Shown here: positions 1 through 8,598 of the stretch, in pieces | How the letters are laid out: each line of letters opens with the position of its first letter | Numbering within the stretch: the stretch's first letter is position 1 | Assembly (NCBI GenBank): GCA_947377865.1 | Contig: CANCHK010000019.1 | Span: forward strand, 1 to 35,973 | Length of the DNA: 35,973 nt | Direction: 5' to 3' | DNA from: Opitutia bacterium | Lineage (GTDB): Bacteria; Verrucomicrobiota; Verrucomicrobiia; Opitutales; UBA953 | Translations under genes and position numbers: made by a program | The notes under the pieces: generated by a model | The model's database searches: none | Told to the model about the DNA's origin: nothing | The model's input: only the letters and a program-made list of their open reading frames with translations

Positions 1-20
1 TTTAAGAGGGGTGGCACATA

Positions 21-1409
21 GTGGAGGCGATGATTCCTCCCATGAACCAACCCAAGATCGAAATCCTGCCCCTCAAAAAGGGCTTCCTCCGCGCCGCCGC
101 TGATGCGACGCATGTCCTCGTCCGCCTCGTCGCCCCAGCCCAGCCCGCCGATGCCGCTGCGACTCCCCGCGCCCCCCTCGACCTCTCCCTGGTGATCGAC
201 CGCTCCGGTTCGATGAACGGCGAGCCCCTCGAAGCGGCACGCGAAAGCGCGGCTCGCATCGTCCGCGGCCTTCGTGCCGATGACCGCGTTGCCATCGTCG
301 CTTTCGACAGCTCCATCGAAGTCGTCCAGCCACTAACCCAGGTCACCGACCGCGAAGCCATCGTCGCCCGCATCAAGTCCATCGACGCCCGCGGTTCGAC
401 GGATCTCTTTGGCGGCTGGGAAGAAGGCGTGAAGCAACTTGCGCCCTTTACCCGCAAGGATCGCATCGCCCGCGTCATCCTGCTCAGCGATGGCCAGGCC
501 AACCAGGGTCTTGTCAACGAACTGGAGATCTTCGCTCGCGTCACCAAGGCCGCCGGCGCTGGTATCACGACCTCTACCGTAGGCCTCGGCCACGGCTTCA
601 ATGAATCGCTCATGACCGGCATGGCCACCGCCGGCGAAGGCGTCGCCAACTTCGGCCAGACGGCCGACGACCTCGACGAAGCCTTCGAAGAGCAGTTCGC
701 GATCATCTCCAACTCGTTCCTCCGCCAGGTTAAGGTGAGCGTGCAGGGCGGCAGCGATGTCCAGGTCCGCCTGGTCGGTGAAATCCTCGAGAACGGCGCG
801 ACCCGTAGCCGCAAGCTCGGCACCCTGCCCTGGGATGCTTCGCTCGTCGCGGTGATCGAACTGAAGATTGGCGCGCTCGCCAAGGGCGATGCACTCGCGG
901 CGGTCAACTTCGAGGCGATCACGAAGGAAGGCGAACCCGTCAAATTCGGCCCCGCGCTCATCACGCTCCCAGAAGTGGACCTCGCCGCCTTCTCCGTCCT
1001 GCCCGTCGACGCCGACGTCTCCGCCCTAATCGACGAGGCGATTGTCGCCGAGAAGATTGAAGTCATCGAAGCGCTCACGCGTAGCCATAAGTACGCCGAA
1101 GCAAAACTGGCTTTCGAAGACCTTCTGAAGCGCCCGAGCCTCTCGGACTGGGCCAAGCAGAAGATCGAATACCTCAAGCAGCTCCTCGACGAGGATGCGA
1201 TTATGGCCGCCAAGGAAATGCGCTACGGCCGTACCCGCATGATGAGCCAGTCGAAGATGGCGGCGATGGCCTGCTACAGCATGCAGGTCGACGAAGACGT
1301 CGAGGCGAAGAAGGCCTCCTACCTTCGCCGCAAGCGCGCTGACGGCCAGGCCTCTAAGCCGAAGCCCCCGCAGGGCGGCACGACGGGCGGCCAGCCCCCG
1401 CAGGCCTAA
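21..1409 (+). CDS. VWA-domain protein (YfbK / Ca-activated chloride channel-like)
   Basis: The protein has 462 residues. A von Willebrand factor A domain starts near residue 53, with a complete metal-ion-dependent adhesion site: DRSGS at 60-64, a Thr in GSTDL at about 127 and an Asp in LLSDG at about 157. A beta-rich middle follows, then a helical part rich in EAKLAFEDLLKR-type segments and a low-complexity Pro/Gly/Gln tail. No signal peptide is visible. The family mediates metal-dependent protein binding; its partner here is unknown. Start choice is uncertain. GTG at 21 has AGAGGGG about 9 nt upstream, while ATG at 42 would give a protein starting MNQPKIEI. The gene seems monocistronic because a strong terminator follows at once. 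Domain call is confident, precise role is not. Confidence 0.85.
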   Translation: MEAMIPPMNQPKIEILPLKKGFLRAAADATHVLVRLVAPAQPADAAATPRAPLDLSLVIDRSGSMNGEPLEAARESAARIVRGLRADDRVAIVAFDSSIEVVQPLTQVTDREAIVARIKSIDARGSTDLFGGWEEGVKQLAPFTRKDRIARVILLSDGQANQGLVNELEIFARVTKAAGAGITTSTVGLGHGFNESLMTGMATAGEGVANFGQTADDLDEAFEEQFAIISNSFLRQVKVSVQGGSDVQVRLVGEILENGATRSRKLGTLPWDASLVAVIELKIGALAKGDALAAVNFEAITKEGEPVKFGPALITLPEVDLAAFSVLPVDADVSALIDEAIVAEKIEVIEALTRSHKYAEAKLAFEDLLKRPSLSDWAKQKIEYLKQLLDEDAIMAAKEMRYGRTRMMSQSKMAAMACYSMQVDEDVEAKKASYLRRKRADGQASKPKPPQGGTTGGQPPQA

Positions 1410-1430
1410 GCGGGCCAAACGGCGGATTTC

Positions 1431-1461
1431 GCCCGGTGGAAGCAATTCCACCGGGCTTTTT
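1431..1461 (+). terminator. Intrinsic terminator after the VWA gene
   Basis: A perfect 11-bp inverted repeat (GCCCGGTGGAA at 1431-1441 and TTCCACCGGGC at 1446-1456) encloses a GCAA tetraloop and runs straight into TTTTT. It lies 22 nt after the VWA stop codon. It also argues that the next gene does not start at the in-frame upstream GTG at 1436, which would lie inside this hairpin. Confidence 0.9.
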
Positions 1462-1504
1462 GTTGCCCGGTCAAATCCTCGGGGCAAGATGGGCGTCCGT
1501 CCCT

Positions 1505-4500
1505 ATGTCCCGCGTTCTCCGCTTTACCCTCTGGAGCGTCGGCATCCTTGCCGTCGTGCTTGGAGCCACCCTTTTCTGGGTCGAATCCCAACTCCGCCCC
1601 GAACCGCTGGGCGCACGCATCAAAGTCCTGCTCACCGACGCCAAGATCCAGGGCGGCATCGCCCGCGTCGAAGCCTCCCTGGATGGAAAATTCTCCGCTG
1701 AAGGTATCGACCTAATCTTACCCGACGGCACCAAGATTTCCGCCGCCGCCATCAAAGGCGAAGCGCAAATTATCTCGATCATCAAAGGTACCTACGCCCT
1801 CAGCAGCCTTGAAATTAAGACCCTCGATCTCGACTTGAGCGACCGCAAGCCGCCTGCGAAGACCACGACCGCCGCTTCCACGGCCGCAACCAAGACCACT
1901 TTGCCTCCCATCGTGCTCGGACCCTACGCCGTCTCTGGACGCGTGAAGCTCGCCGATGGCACGCTGCTTCGTTTCAGCGTCCGTGGCGACGAATTCGATA
2001 CCCGAGGTAAAGCAGACTTTCGCGCTGGGATTGCTTGGCCGGGCTTCGCCGTGGGCAAGCAGATGACCGACCCGCGCGGTGAAATCACGTTGAAGGCGGA
2101 GTTCCGTCGTCCGCTCGGTGCCGACGGCATCGGCCTCGATGACCTCATCGCCGACATGGGTAGCCTGCGCCTCGAACTCACGGCCAAGGATGCCAGCCCG
2201 ATCGCCGCCGGCTCCGTCGGCTTCGTCCTGGATGCGACCAGCACCCCCGGCAAGCCGGGCGTAAACTTCACCGGCACGCTCAGCGATTCGGCTAATCGCG
2301 CTGCAGTGAGACTCTCTGGCAACCACCTCGCCGGACGGACGACCGCCAACGCTCAGCTCGACGTCGACCCGACCCGCTTCGGTATCCTCAGCCAGCAGCT
2401 GCCCGATGTCCACCTGTCGGGCAACGCCAACGGCGAACTCGAAGGCTCACGCTGGCAGGCCAGCGCCGATCTCAAGGCGCTCTGGTCGGACCTGAGCAAG
2501 TTTTCAAAATCACTGGCAAAGAATAGTCGCTCGGAATGGAAACTTGCAGCCAGTGCACAGAGCACCGCCGTCGGCTTCGCCGTCAACAGCCTCGCCGTCA
2601 CGGGGAACGGCGTGACGATTGCAATTCCGCAGACGCTGACCTGGAAGGGAGGCCTGCTTCCCGAGAACGCCAACGACGCGACGGTGACCATCGCCGCCAA
2701 CGACGCCGACATGGTGGCCCTAAACCCCTTCCTCGCCGCCGCTGATATCATCGCGACGGCAGGCCGCTGGACGGGCGAAGCCTCGGTCTCCTTCAAGGAT
2801 GGTAAGCCCGCCGTCACCAGCATCCGCACACACAGCCTGCGCGGCGTCACGCTCGAGCGTGGCGGCAAGCTGCTCATGCGCGAGATCGACGCCGAGCTCC
2901 CGATCAAGTCTGAGGATGGCGCCATCTCCCTCGCTCCGTTCAGCCTTGGCTGCGCCGCCGGCAACATCGCCACGGGCTCGCTCACGCTGCGCCCCGGCGC
3001 CGATGGCGCATGGTCCGCCGTCGCCAACGTCAATGTAGGCATCGTCGAACTCGCCTCTCAGCCCAACTGGGAAGACCTACCGGTCGACAAGCTTAAGGGC
3101 ATCCGTGTCAGCGCTCAGGCTGCCGTCAATCGCGCGGCCGGCAAGGCTCCGGGCGTCGACTCCGCCGAAGCCCGTATCTTTCGCCAAGGCCTGAACCTAC
3201 TTTCGCTCAAACTCCGCCAGCCTCTCGCCCTCGACGGAACCAAACCCACCGGCGTCCTCGTCGAAGCCTCGGCGCGCGACCTACCGCTCGAATCCCTCTC
3301 CGCAGTCGTTCCTGGCCTCAAACTCACCGGCGACCTCAAGCGCGCCGATGTCGTCGCTGGCTTCAGCCGCGAGGGGCTCTTCGTCCGCACCGAGGGCGCG
3401 CCGCTTTCCTTCTCACACACCAGCGTCAGCTGGACCGGCAAACTGTGGGTCAAGGACTGCGATTTGACCGCCAGTCTGGACCTGCTAGTCGGCGAGAAAT
3501 CCACGACCATCGGCTTCAACCAAGCCGAACTAAAGAATCGCAACCGCATCCTGGCATCGGGCGACATCAAGGTGGGGCTTGGCGACACTGGAACGACACT
3601 GAAGCTTGAAGGCGATCTCGGCGCTCTGGCCGAACAGCCTTTTGCAGGGCCTCTGAGTGTCGTCACGGGTGGTCAGTATCGCGCGAGCGCAGACCGAGCC
3701 CAGGGAGGCGAAATCAATGTCGCGCTCCAAATCAGCGAAGTCGGACTACGCCAGAGCGAGGGCCGCATCAAGACCGCCGCCGTGAGCGGTCGATACGCCC
3801 CCACTGCCACTGGGCTCAACGCGGAAGGTTCTTTCAAACTACAAGCCTCCGAACTGAGCGGCGGAAAATTCACCCTCACGCAGAAAACGTCCGGCTCTAA
3901 GACAGACTGGCAGGCCGTGATCACCATCGACAACGTCGACGTCGACGACTTCCTCTCACTACTCCCCAAGGGCGAAGAGGATGCTCCTAGCGTCTCCGCT
4001 TCGACCAAGCCCGATCGTGTCCCGTTCTGGACGAACCAGAGCGGCACACTGCAGCTGACGATTGGCACCGCGAAGGCCTACGGCATCCGCGCTGAGAAAG
4101 TCATCTTCCGCGCTGAAGCGGAAGAGAAGGCCATCCGGCTAACTCAGCTCAGCGGACAGCTTGCCGAAGGCACGCTCAGCGGCCGCGGGCAACTCGCCTT
4201 CCAGCCCACAATTAGCAACGGTCCCTACTCGCTGTCGGCTACGCTCGCGCTGAACCAGTTCGAGTTCGGCAGCGTTGCGCAGGCCTTCCCCTCGGTGAAG
4301 GAATTCTTACAAGGCAAGGCCGACGCCACGGTATCACTCACAAGTGTCTGCGGGACGCCGGGAGAAATCCTCGGGAAACTTCAGGTCGACGCGCAGCTCA
4401 CCTCCAAGGGTGGCCGCATCCGTGCCTTCGGGGACACGAGCAGCGCCATGTCGCTGTCCGCCAATAAAGCGGGCGACATCGGGGAGACGCTAGGCGGGCT

Positions 4501-5068
4501 CGCGCTCATTGCGGGCGCGCTCACAAAGAACCAGCAGCAGGGCGAAAAAATCGCCAAGATCGGCGCCGCGATGAGCGCCGCCGCCAAACTCCAGAAAGCC
4601 GTCGCAGACTTCCAATACACCGCCGCCACAATTAAAGCGACTCGCCTCGCCTCCGGTACGATCAAACTCGAACAGGCTGACATTCGTAACGATGTCCTGC
4701 ACCTCGCGGCCAAGGGTGGTATCAGCGTCGACCCAAAAGTCGGCTTCACCGACTGGCCAATGGCCTTCAGCACGCAGATGCGAGGCAAGGGTGAGTTTGC
4801 CCAGCACTTCCAGGCACTCGGCTTCGGCTCCAGCGCTTCGCCTACAGACGGATTCACTGACGGTCCCGGCATCAACGTCACCGGCTCGCTCAATCAGGTG
4901 AAGACCGACCTCGTCGAGAAACTTCAGCAGGCAGTGGACAATGTCCGGGCCAACTCAAACGCCGCCGCCAATCCGCCCCAGACCACGCCCAGCACGCAGG
5001 TCGCGCCAGCCCCCACGACAAAGAAGCGGAATCCGCTGGGCGACTTGCTCAAGGAACTTGGTCGCTGA
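1505..5068 (+). CDS. AsmA-like / YhdP-TamB-type giant envelope protein
   Basis: This protein of about 1187 residues has one N-terminal membrane segment (LWSVGILAVVLGATLFWV, residues about 8-25). A very long, repetitive, beta-rich body without cysteine clusters follows, and it ends in a basic tail KKRNPLGDLLKELGR. A signal anchor plus a long beta-strand body is the architecture of AsmA-like proteins (AsmA, YhdP, TamB), which bridge inner and outer membranes and are tied to phospholipid transport. I chose ATG 1505 (MSRVLRF) because an earlier start would overlap the terminator and spoil the signal anchor. No Shine-Dalgarno precedes it. Its TGA stop overlaps the ATG of the permease gene (TGATG), so the two are probably translationally coupled, an unusual partner for an AsmA-like gene. 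Family call is by architecture; substrate unknown. Confidence 0.75.
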   Translation: MSRVLRFTLWSVGILAVVLGATLFWVESQLRPEPLGARIKVLLTDAKIQGGIARVEASLDGKFSAEGIDLILPDGTKISAAAIKGEAQIISIIKGTYALSSLEIKTLDLDLSDRKPPAKTTTAASTAATKTTLPPIVLGPYAVSGRVKLADGTLLRFSVRGDEFDTRGKADFRAGIAWPGFAVGKQMTDPRGEITLKAEFRRPLGADGIGLDDLIADMGSLRLELTAKDASPIAAGSVGFVLDATSTPGKPGVNFTGTLSDSANRAAVRLSGNHLAGRTTANAQLDVDPTRFGILSQQLPDVHLSGNANGELEGSRWQASADLKALWSDLSKFSKSLAKNSRSEWKLAASAQSTAVGFAVNSLAVTGNGVTIAIPQTLTWKGGLLPENANDATVTIAANDADMVALNPFLAAADIIATAGRWTGEASVSFKDGKPAVTSIRTHSLRGVTLERGGKLLMREIDAELPIKSEDGAISLAPFSLGCAAGNIATGSLTLRPGADGAWSAVANVNVGIVELASQPNWEDLPVDKLKGIRVSAQAAVNRAAGKAPGVDSAEARIFRQGLNLLSLKLRQPLALDGTKPTGVLVEASARDLPLESLSAVVPGLKLTGDLKRADVVAGFSREGLFVRTEGAPLSFSHTSVSWTGKLWVKDCDLTASLDLLVGEKSTTIGFNQAELKNRNRILASGDIKVGLGDTGTTLKLEGDLGALAEQPFAGPLSVVTGGQYRASADRAQGGEINVALQISEVGLRQSEGRIKTAAVSGRYAPTATGLNAEGSFKLQASELSGGKFTLTQKTSGSKTDWQAVITIDNVDVDDFLSLLPKGEEDAPSVSASTKPDRVPFWTNQSGTLQLTIGTAKAYGIRAEKVIFRAEAEEKAIRLTQLSGQLAEGTLSGRGQLAFQPTISNGPYSLSATLALNQFEFGSVAQAFPSVKEFLQGKADATVSLTSVCGTPGEILGKLQVDAQLTSKGGRIRAFGDTSSAMSLSANKAGDIGETLGGLALIAGALTKNQQQGEKIAKIGAAMSAAAKLQKAVADFQYTAATIKATRLASGTIKLEQADIRNDVLHLAAKGGISVDPKVGFTDWPMAFSTQMRGKGEFAQHFQALGFGSSASPTDGFTDGPGINVTGSLNQVKTDLVEKLQQAVDNVRANSNAAANPPQTTPSTQVAPAPTTKKRNPLGDLLKELGR

Positions 5069-6009
5069 TGACAGCGACGAAAGCATGGACGGTGGGATGC
5101 GTCGTGCTAGCAAGTCTCGTCATTCTGGCACTTTCATTAGGTGCGCAGGGCTGGGGCTGGGGCGACGGTGGGTCGCTCCTATTATTGCGTACTCCGCGCG
5201 TGCTAGCGGCCCTCGCCGCCGGCCTCGCACTCGGCATTGGTGGCGCGGCGCAACAAGGCGTCTTTCGCAATCCGCTGGCTGACCCCGGATTGACCGGCGT
5301 CTTCGGCGGAGCACTCTTCGGTATCGCCGTACTACTCGGACTTTTCCCAGACGCCGCTTGGCATCGAGCCTGGTTCATTCCGGCCGCAGCGTTCGGCGGC
5401 GCACTCGGCACGTCCACCCTCCTTGCACTGTTTGGAAGCGGAGGCTCGCCGTCCCGCCTCCTGCTCACCGGACTAGGACTCAACGCCTTCACCGCAGCAG
5501 GGACGCTCGTGATCGCCTCGCGCAGCGGCGAATCCCGCGAGCTACTGACGAACGGAGCCTACGGCGACTGGCTGGGCATGGCCACGTTCGAACTGACCTG
5601 GCTACCCGCACTACTCTGCCTCAGCGCGGCGCTCCTGCTCCTTCCTCTCGCACGATCGCTCGACCTTATGTCCTTCGGCGAAGACGCCGCCCGCGGCTTC
5701 GGTTGCGACGTTGTGGGTTCACGTCGTAAAGCGGTGCTGCTGACCGCGATGGCCGCCGCCGCCGCCACCTGCCTCGTCGGCCAGGTGGCCTTCATCGGGT
5801 TGCTTGCACCGCATCTAGCCAGGACGCTGGCAGGGCCGCGCCACGCGAAGGTCCTACCCCTGTCGGCCCTGCTCGGTGCAATCCTGCTGCTGGGCGCAGA
5901 CACCATCGGTCGGGGCCTCTGGCCGCAGGCGCCACTTTCCGCTGCCGCGGTGACCGCCGTCATCGGCGCGCCTCTTTTCATCTGGATAGCGAGGGGGCGC
6001 CATGAGTGA
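5068..6009 (+). CDS. FecCD/BtuC-type ABC transporter permease
   Basis: A hydrophobic protein of 313 residues with about 8-10 membrane segments. The N-terminal stretch LLLLRTPRVLAALAAGLALG and the following GAAQQGVFRNPLADPGLTG block are the hallmark of FecCD-family permeases, which import iron-siderophore, haem or vitamin B12 (NPLADPxxLG is the usual signature). A second conserved block, GQVAFIGLLAPHLART, lies near residue 233 and contacts the ATPase. It is slightly shorter than the usual 330 residues or so. Its start overlaps the AsmA-like stop by one base, and its end overlaps the ATPase start by eight bases. No substrate-binding protein or TonB receptor is adjacent, so the substrate cannot be assigned. 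Confidence 0.9.
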   Translation: MTATKAWTVGCVVLASLVILALSLGAQGWGWGDGGSLLLLRTPRVLAALAAGLALGIGGAAQQGVFRNPLADPGLTGVFGGALFGIAVLLGLFPDAAWHRAWFIPAAAFGGALGTSTLLALFGSGGSPSRLLLTGLGLNAFTAAGTLVIASRSGESRELLTNGAYGDWLGMATFELTWLPALLCLSAALLLLPLARSLDLMSFGEDAARGFGCDVVGSRRKAVLLTAMAAAAATCLVGQVAFIGLLAPHLARTLAGPRHAKVLPLSALLGAILLLGADTIGRGLWPQAPLSAAAVTAVIGAPLFIWIARGRHE

Positions 6010-6709
6010 CGCCTTGATCAATGCGCTCGGTCTCGGCATCGAACTCGCCGGACGCCGCATCATCGACGGCGTATCGCTCTCCGCCGATCGCGGGCAGACC
6101 ATTGCGGTCGTGGGCCCCAACGGCGCTGGCAAGACAACGCTACTGCGTGCCTTGGCCGGGCTGCTACCCTCCGAAGGAGAGCTGGAAGTCGCTGGCTATG
6201 ACCCGAGAGTCATCGACGCCAAGACCTGCGCCCAGACCCGTGCCTACTGTGCGCAGAAACCGGTCAGTGCTTGGAATTACCGGGTAAGCGACCTCGGCAA
6301 CATCGTCGGCGAACCTGCCGGATTCGCTGATTGGCTGGAAAAGCTTCACCTTGGTGAGTTTGCCGACAGGCGACTCTCTGAGCTATCCGGCGGAGAACAA
6401 AAGGGGGCGCATCTTGCGATGACCTTCGCTGCGCTAGCGGAACCTTTCGACGGGGCTATGCTGCTGGACGAGCCTGCCGCTGCGCTTGATCTCGGCCGAC
6501 AAGAAGCAGTCCGTCAGGCTATCCGATTCTTCGCCCAAGCCGGCGCCGCCTGCGTGATCGCGACGCATGACCTCTCATTCGCGAAGCAATGCGACACTGT
6601 CATCGTGCTATCGGAAGGGCGCCTAATCGCCGCCGGCGAACCGACGTCCACCCTGACTCCGGAAATCATTTCCGAGGTCTGGGGCGCGGCGGCTTCACCT
6701 TCACGCTAA
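6002..6709 (+). CDS. ABC transporter ATP-binding protein (FecE/BtuD type)
   Basis: A 235-residue ATPase with all nucleotide-binding motifs: Walker A GPNGAGKT at 38-45, Q-loop Gln85, signature LSGGE at 128-132, Walker B MLLDEP at 153-158 and H-loop His189. The length and the short helical domain fit the FecE/BtuD group that powers siderophore or cobalamin import. It pairs with the FecCD permease whose reading frame it overlaps, and would sit on the cytoplasmic face of the inner membrane. Its 3' end overlaps the convergent glycosylase gene by 44 bp, with no terminator seen between them. Function as the importer ATPase is secure; substrate is open. Confidence 0.93.
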   Translation: MSDALINALGLGIELAGRRIIDGVSLSADRGQTIAVVGPNGAGKTTLLRALAGLLPSEGELEVAGYDPRVIDAKTCAQTRAYCAQKPVSAWNYRVSDLGNIVGEPAGFADWLEKLHLGEFADRRLSELSGGEQKGAHLAMTFAALAEPFDGAMLLDEPAAALDLGRQEAVRQAIRFFAQAGAACVIATHDLSFAKQCDTVIVLSEGRLIAAGEPTSTLTPEIISEVWGAAASPSR

Positions 6710-7592
6710 CCGCGGCCCGGATTAGCCGACCGTTACGCGCCGCGGAGAAAAGATACTGCTGAGCTAGGCCGGCGGCCTCTCCGAAGTGGGCCTTCCCGAA
6801 TTGCTCCAGCTGGGCGGGCTTCCATCCGCGCAGGCCATAGGCATCGGCAAGTGCCTGAACCACCCACGTATCTACCGGAAAGCTTTCTAGGCGCCCGAAA
6901 CCGAACAGCGCCACGCAAGCGGCAACCTTCGGTCCAACGCCCGGCAGCGACTGTAATTCCGCCAAGAGAGCCGGCGTTTCCAATTCGGCGAATTCTTCGG
7001 CCCAACGCGGCCGTACGAGCAGCTTCTTGGCGGTGCCCCGCAGATAGGCCGCGCGATAGCCCAACGAGCATGACCGTAACACCGATTCTTCGGCGCGGGC
7101 GATGGCTTCCCAGGAAGGCAGCGCATGGAAGTCGCCGCCCAATGACTCACCGAGTTTCGCAGCCAAGGCCGCTACCATGACGCGAATCTGCAAGATGCGC
7201 TTATTGGAACTGCAAAGAAAACCAATCAGCGCCTCGTGCGGATCCTGACGCAGGATACGAAGTCCAAGGTAAGCCGCACGGGCGGATCGGAGCACGTCAT
7301 CGGAGCGCCACGGCAGCGCCTCCGAAAGACTTGCCTGAGCACCGTCCGCATCGAGATATCCCCGCAAGGCGGCTTCGGTGTGCGTCGCGCCTTTCTGCCC
7401 GCGCCACTCCAAGCCCTGCGGACCAGAACGAACAGCGGCCAGCGTGCGGCCGAAGACGCCAACCCAGCTGCCGTCGGCCGCAAGTGCCCAGCGGAAAGAC
7501 TGCCCTCCGTCCATCTGTTCGGCGAGTGTTGCGGCCGGAACATCCTCGACGAGCCGCAACGGCCGCCAAGATGTCCACTCCGCCGAGGCCAT
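6666..7592 (-). CDS. ogg: 8-oxoguanine DNA glycosylase/AP lyase, OGG1 type
   Basis: The protein has 308 residues. The N-terminal domain contains GGQSFRW (29-35), the box typical of OGG1. The helix-hairpin-helix motif LPGVGPKVAACV (about 216-227) carries the catalytic Lys222, and PVDTWV supplies the catalytic Asp241 at the OGG1 spacing. The enzyme excises 8-oxoguanine from DNA and nicks the abasic site. Most bacteria use the unrelated Fpg/MutM for this, so an OGG1-type enzyme is a less common bacterial choice. It is the last gene of a minus-strand run, 5 nt after the lipoprotein gene, and overlaps the convergent ABC ATPase gene by 44 bp. Confidence 0.88.
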   Translation of the reverse strand: MASAEWTSWRPLRLVEDVPAATLAEQMDGGQSFRWALAADGSWVGVFGRTLAAVRSGPQGLEWRGQKGATHTEAALRGYLDADGAQASLSEALPWRSDDVLRSARAAYLGLRILRQDPHEALIGFLCSSNKRILQIRVMVAALAAKLGESLGGDFHALPSWEAIARAEESVLRSCSLGYRAAYLRGTAKKLLVRPRWAEEFAELETPALLAELQSLPGVGPKVAACVALFGFGRLESFPVDTWVVQALADAYGLRGWKPAQLEQFGKAHFGEAAGLAQQYLFSAARNGRLIRAAVSVKVKPPRPRPRK

Positions 7593-7597
7593 CGGAC

Positions 7598-8113
7598 TCA
7601 GCGATGCGCGAGGTCCGAAGGCGTCCCCCAGAGGAAGCTATGCTTCGAAGCGAGAAACTTGCCTTTCGCGTCGACCAACGAGACGCGCCAGGCGATCGGG
7701 CGCCACCTGACGTCTCCGGACTGCTTGCCGGTGAGTCCGATCACGTACTCGCCGAACGGGAAACCCGGCTTCAGGTTGACCGCGAAATCATAGCGCTCCG
7801 GCGGCGTGTTTTCCTTGCGAACCACTTCGAGGACCAGGCGACCGTCGGCCGGAGGCACGACGTCGAGCTTCACGAAAAAATAATAGCCCGGACGGGAATC
7901 TTCTTCCGTCCGGAAGACCACGTCGGAGCCATGATGCTCCTTGGCGTAGAAAGCCTCCGAGGCGCGGGCCACTTCGGCTTCGCTCCGGCGTCGTTCGTTG
8001 ACGTAGGCTATGCCGGGCACCTCATCCGAGGACGCCACGGGGGTGTCGCAACCCGAGAGGAGCAGCGCAGCGAGCGCGGCCCACGCAGAGGCCTGGCTCA
8101 CCGCTCGCCTCAC
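7598..8113 (-). CDS. Putative lipoprotein of unknown function
   Basis: A 171-residue protein with a short basic N-terminus, a hydrophobic stretch and lipobox LSGC, with the lipidated cysteine at residue 22. The mature part is charged and probably beta-rich, with segments such as GYYFFVKLDVVPPADG and LEVVRKENTPPERYDF. I recognise no family. The start is GTG at 8113, which overlaps the stop of the upstream small gene in a GTGA arrangement, so translation is probably coupled. It lies 5 nt before the OGG1-type gene. It is likely anchored in the envelope; no link with DNA repair can be seen in the sequence. Confidence 0.75.
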   Translation of the reverse strand: MRRAVSQASAWAALAALLLSGCDTPVASSDEVPGIAYVNERRRSEAEVARASEAFYAKEHHGSDVVFRTEEDSRPGYYFFVKLDVVPPADGRLVLEVVRKENTPPERYDFAVNLKPGFPFGEYVIGLTGKQSGDVRWRPIAWRVSLVDAKGKFLASKHSFLWGTPSDLAHR

Positions 8114-8229
8114 TTCTTGGCCTTCTTCTTGCTCGCGGCGGCGCGGGCGACCTTGACGCGATCCTTCTTGCGCTCGAGGTAGGCGCGGCGACGGCGACGC
8201 TTGATGACTTTATTGCTCTGTTGGCCCAT
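8110..8229 (-). CDS. Small highly basic protein (39 aa)
   Basis: A 39-codon ORF starts with ATG at 8229 (MGQQSNKVIKRRRRRAYLER...) and ends with a Lys/Ala-rich tail KKKAKK. About half the residues are Arg or Lys, and no acidic patch balances them, as in small ribosomal or RNA-binding proteins. The NKVIKRRRRR segment loosely recalls the mS38/bS22 (AURKAIP1-type) motif, but I cannot confirm homology. A GGAGG sits 11 nt upstream, one of the few Shine-Dalgarno sequences in the window. Its stop overlaps the GTG start of the lipoprotein gene, and tRNA-Asn lies about 90 nt upstream on the same strand, consistent with a translation-related role. Confidence 0.7.
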   Translation of the reverse strand: MGQQSNKVIKRRRRRAYLERKKDRVKVARAAASKKKAKK

Positions 8230-8320
8230 AGTGAATGCATCCTCCCGCAACCCCTTGGATGGTCAAGGAGAAGGTTTACGGACCTTCCCCGGTGGGCCGG
8301 GGCGAGGAAAGAGTCCTTTC

Positions 8321-8395
<75 letters not shown>

Positions 8396-8435
8396 GTGCG
8401 AAAGGAGTCCAATCAAGGCAAGGTCAGGGCATCTC

Positions 8436-8441
8436 TGTCAA
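8436..8441 (-). promoter_or_regulatory. Candidate -35 box (TTGACA) for tRNA-Asn
   Basis: An exact TTGACA on the minus strand lies 40 nt before the mature tRNA 5' end. The matching -10 position (about 8412-8418) reads CCTTGAT, a poor fit to TATAAT. The same TTGACA-to-tRNA distance recurs upstream of tRNA-Phe at the other end of the window. Confidence 0.5.
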
Positions 8442-8445
8442 ACAA

Positions 8446-8469
8446 ATCCTCCGCCCGAAGTCGGAGGAT
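8446..8469. repeat. Inverted repeat, 8-bp arms, in the tRNA-Asn / kelch gene gap
   Basis: ATCCTCCG and CGGAGGAT form a perfect 8-bp inverted repeat around an 8-nt loop. It sits just upstream of the tRNA-Asn -35 box and about 130 bp before the kelch gene on the other strand. There is no T-tract on the plus strand. It could be an operator or a structured leader; nothing more can be said. Confidence 0.4.
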
Positions 8470-8490
8470 CTTATCCCTAAAAAGACTCCG

Positions 8491-8514
8491 CAATCATACC
8501 AAAAGTGATGATTG
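8491..8514. repeat. Operator-like inverted repeat upstream of the sialic-acid cluster
   Basis: CAATCAT and ATGATTG are perfect 7-bp arms separated by 10 nt in the divergent gap, about 85 bp before the first kelch gene. Dyads of this size often bind dimeric repressors, and sialate operons are commonly repressor-controlled, but no regulator gene is nearby and the role is inferred. Confidence 0.35.
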
Positions 8515-8598
8515 GCGGGGGTGTGAGACGACATTCGACCCAAGGCCCCCTAATCTCTGGACTCCCTTGTGGGGCCTGTCTTCCTTGTACTCATTCCT

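Noticed and set aside
2-1213. Minus-strand frame of 403 codons over the VWA gene
   Set aside because: Ser/Ala/Arg-rich antisense shadow; the plus-strand frame has the VWA motifs.
1436-1504. Upstream start of the AsmA-like gene
   Set aside because: It would begin inside the perfect terminator hairpin of the previous gene.
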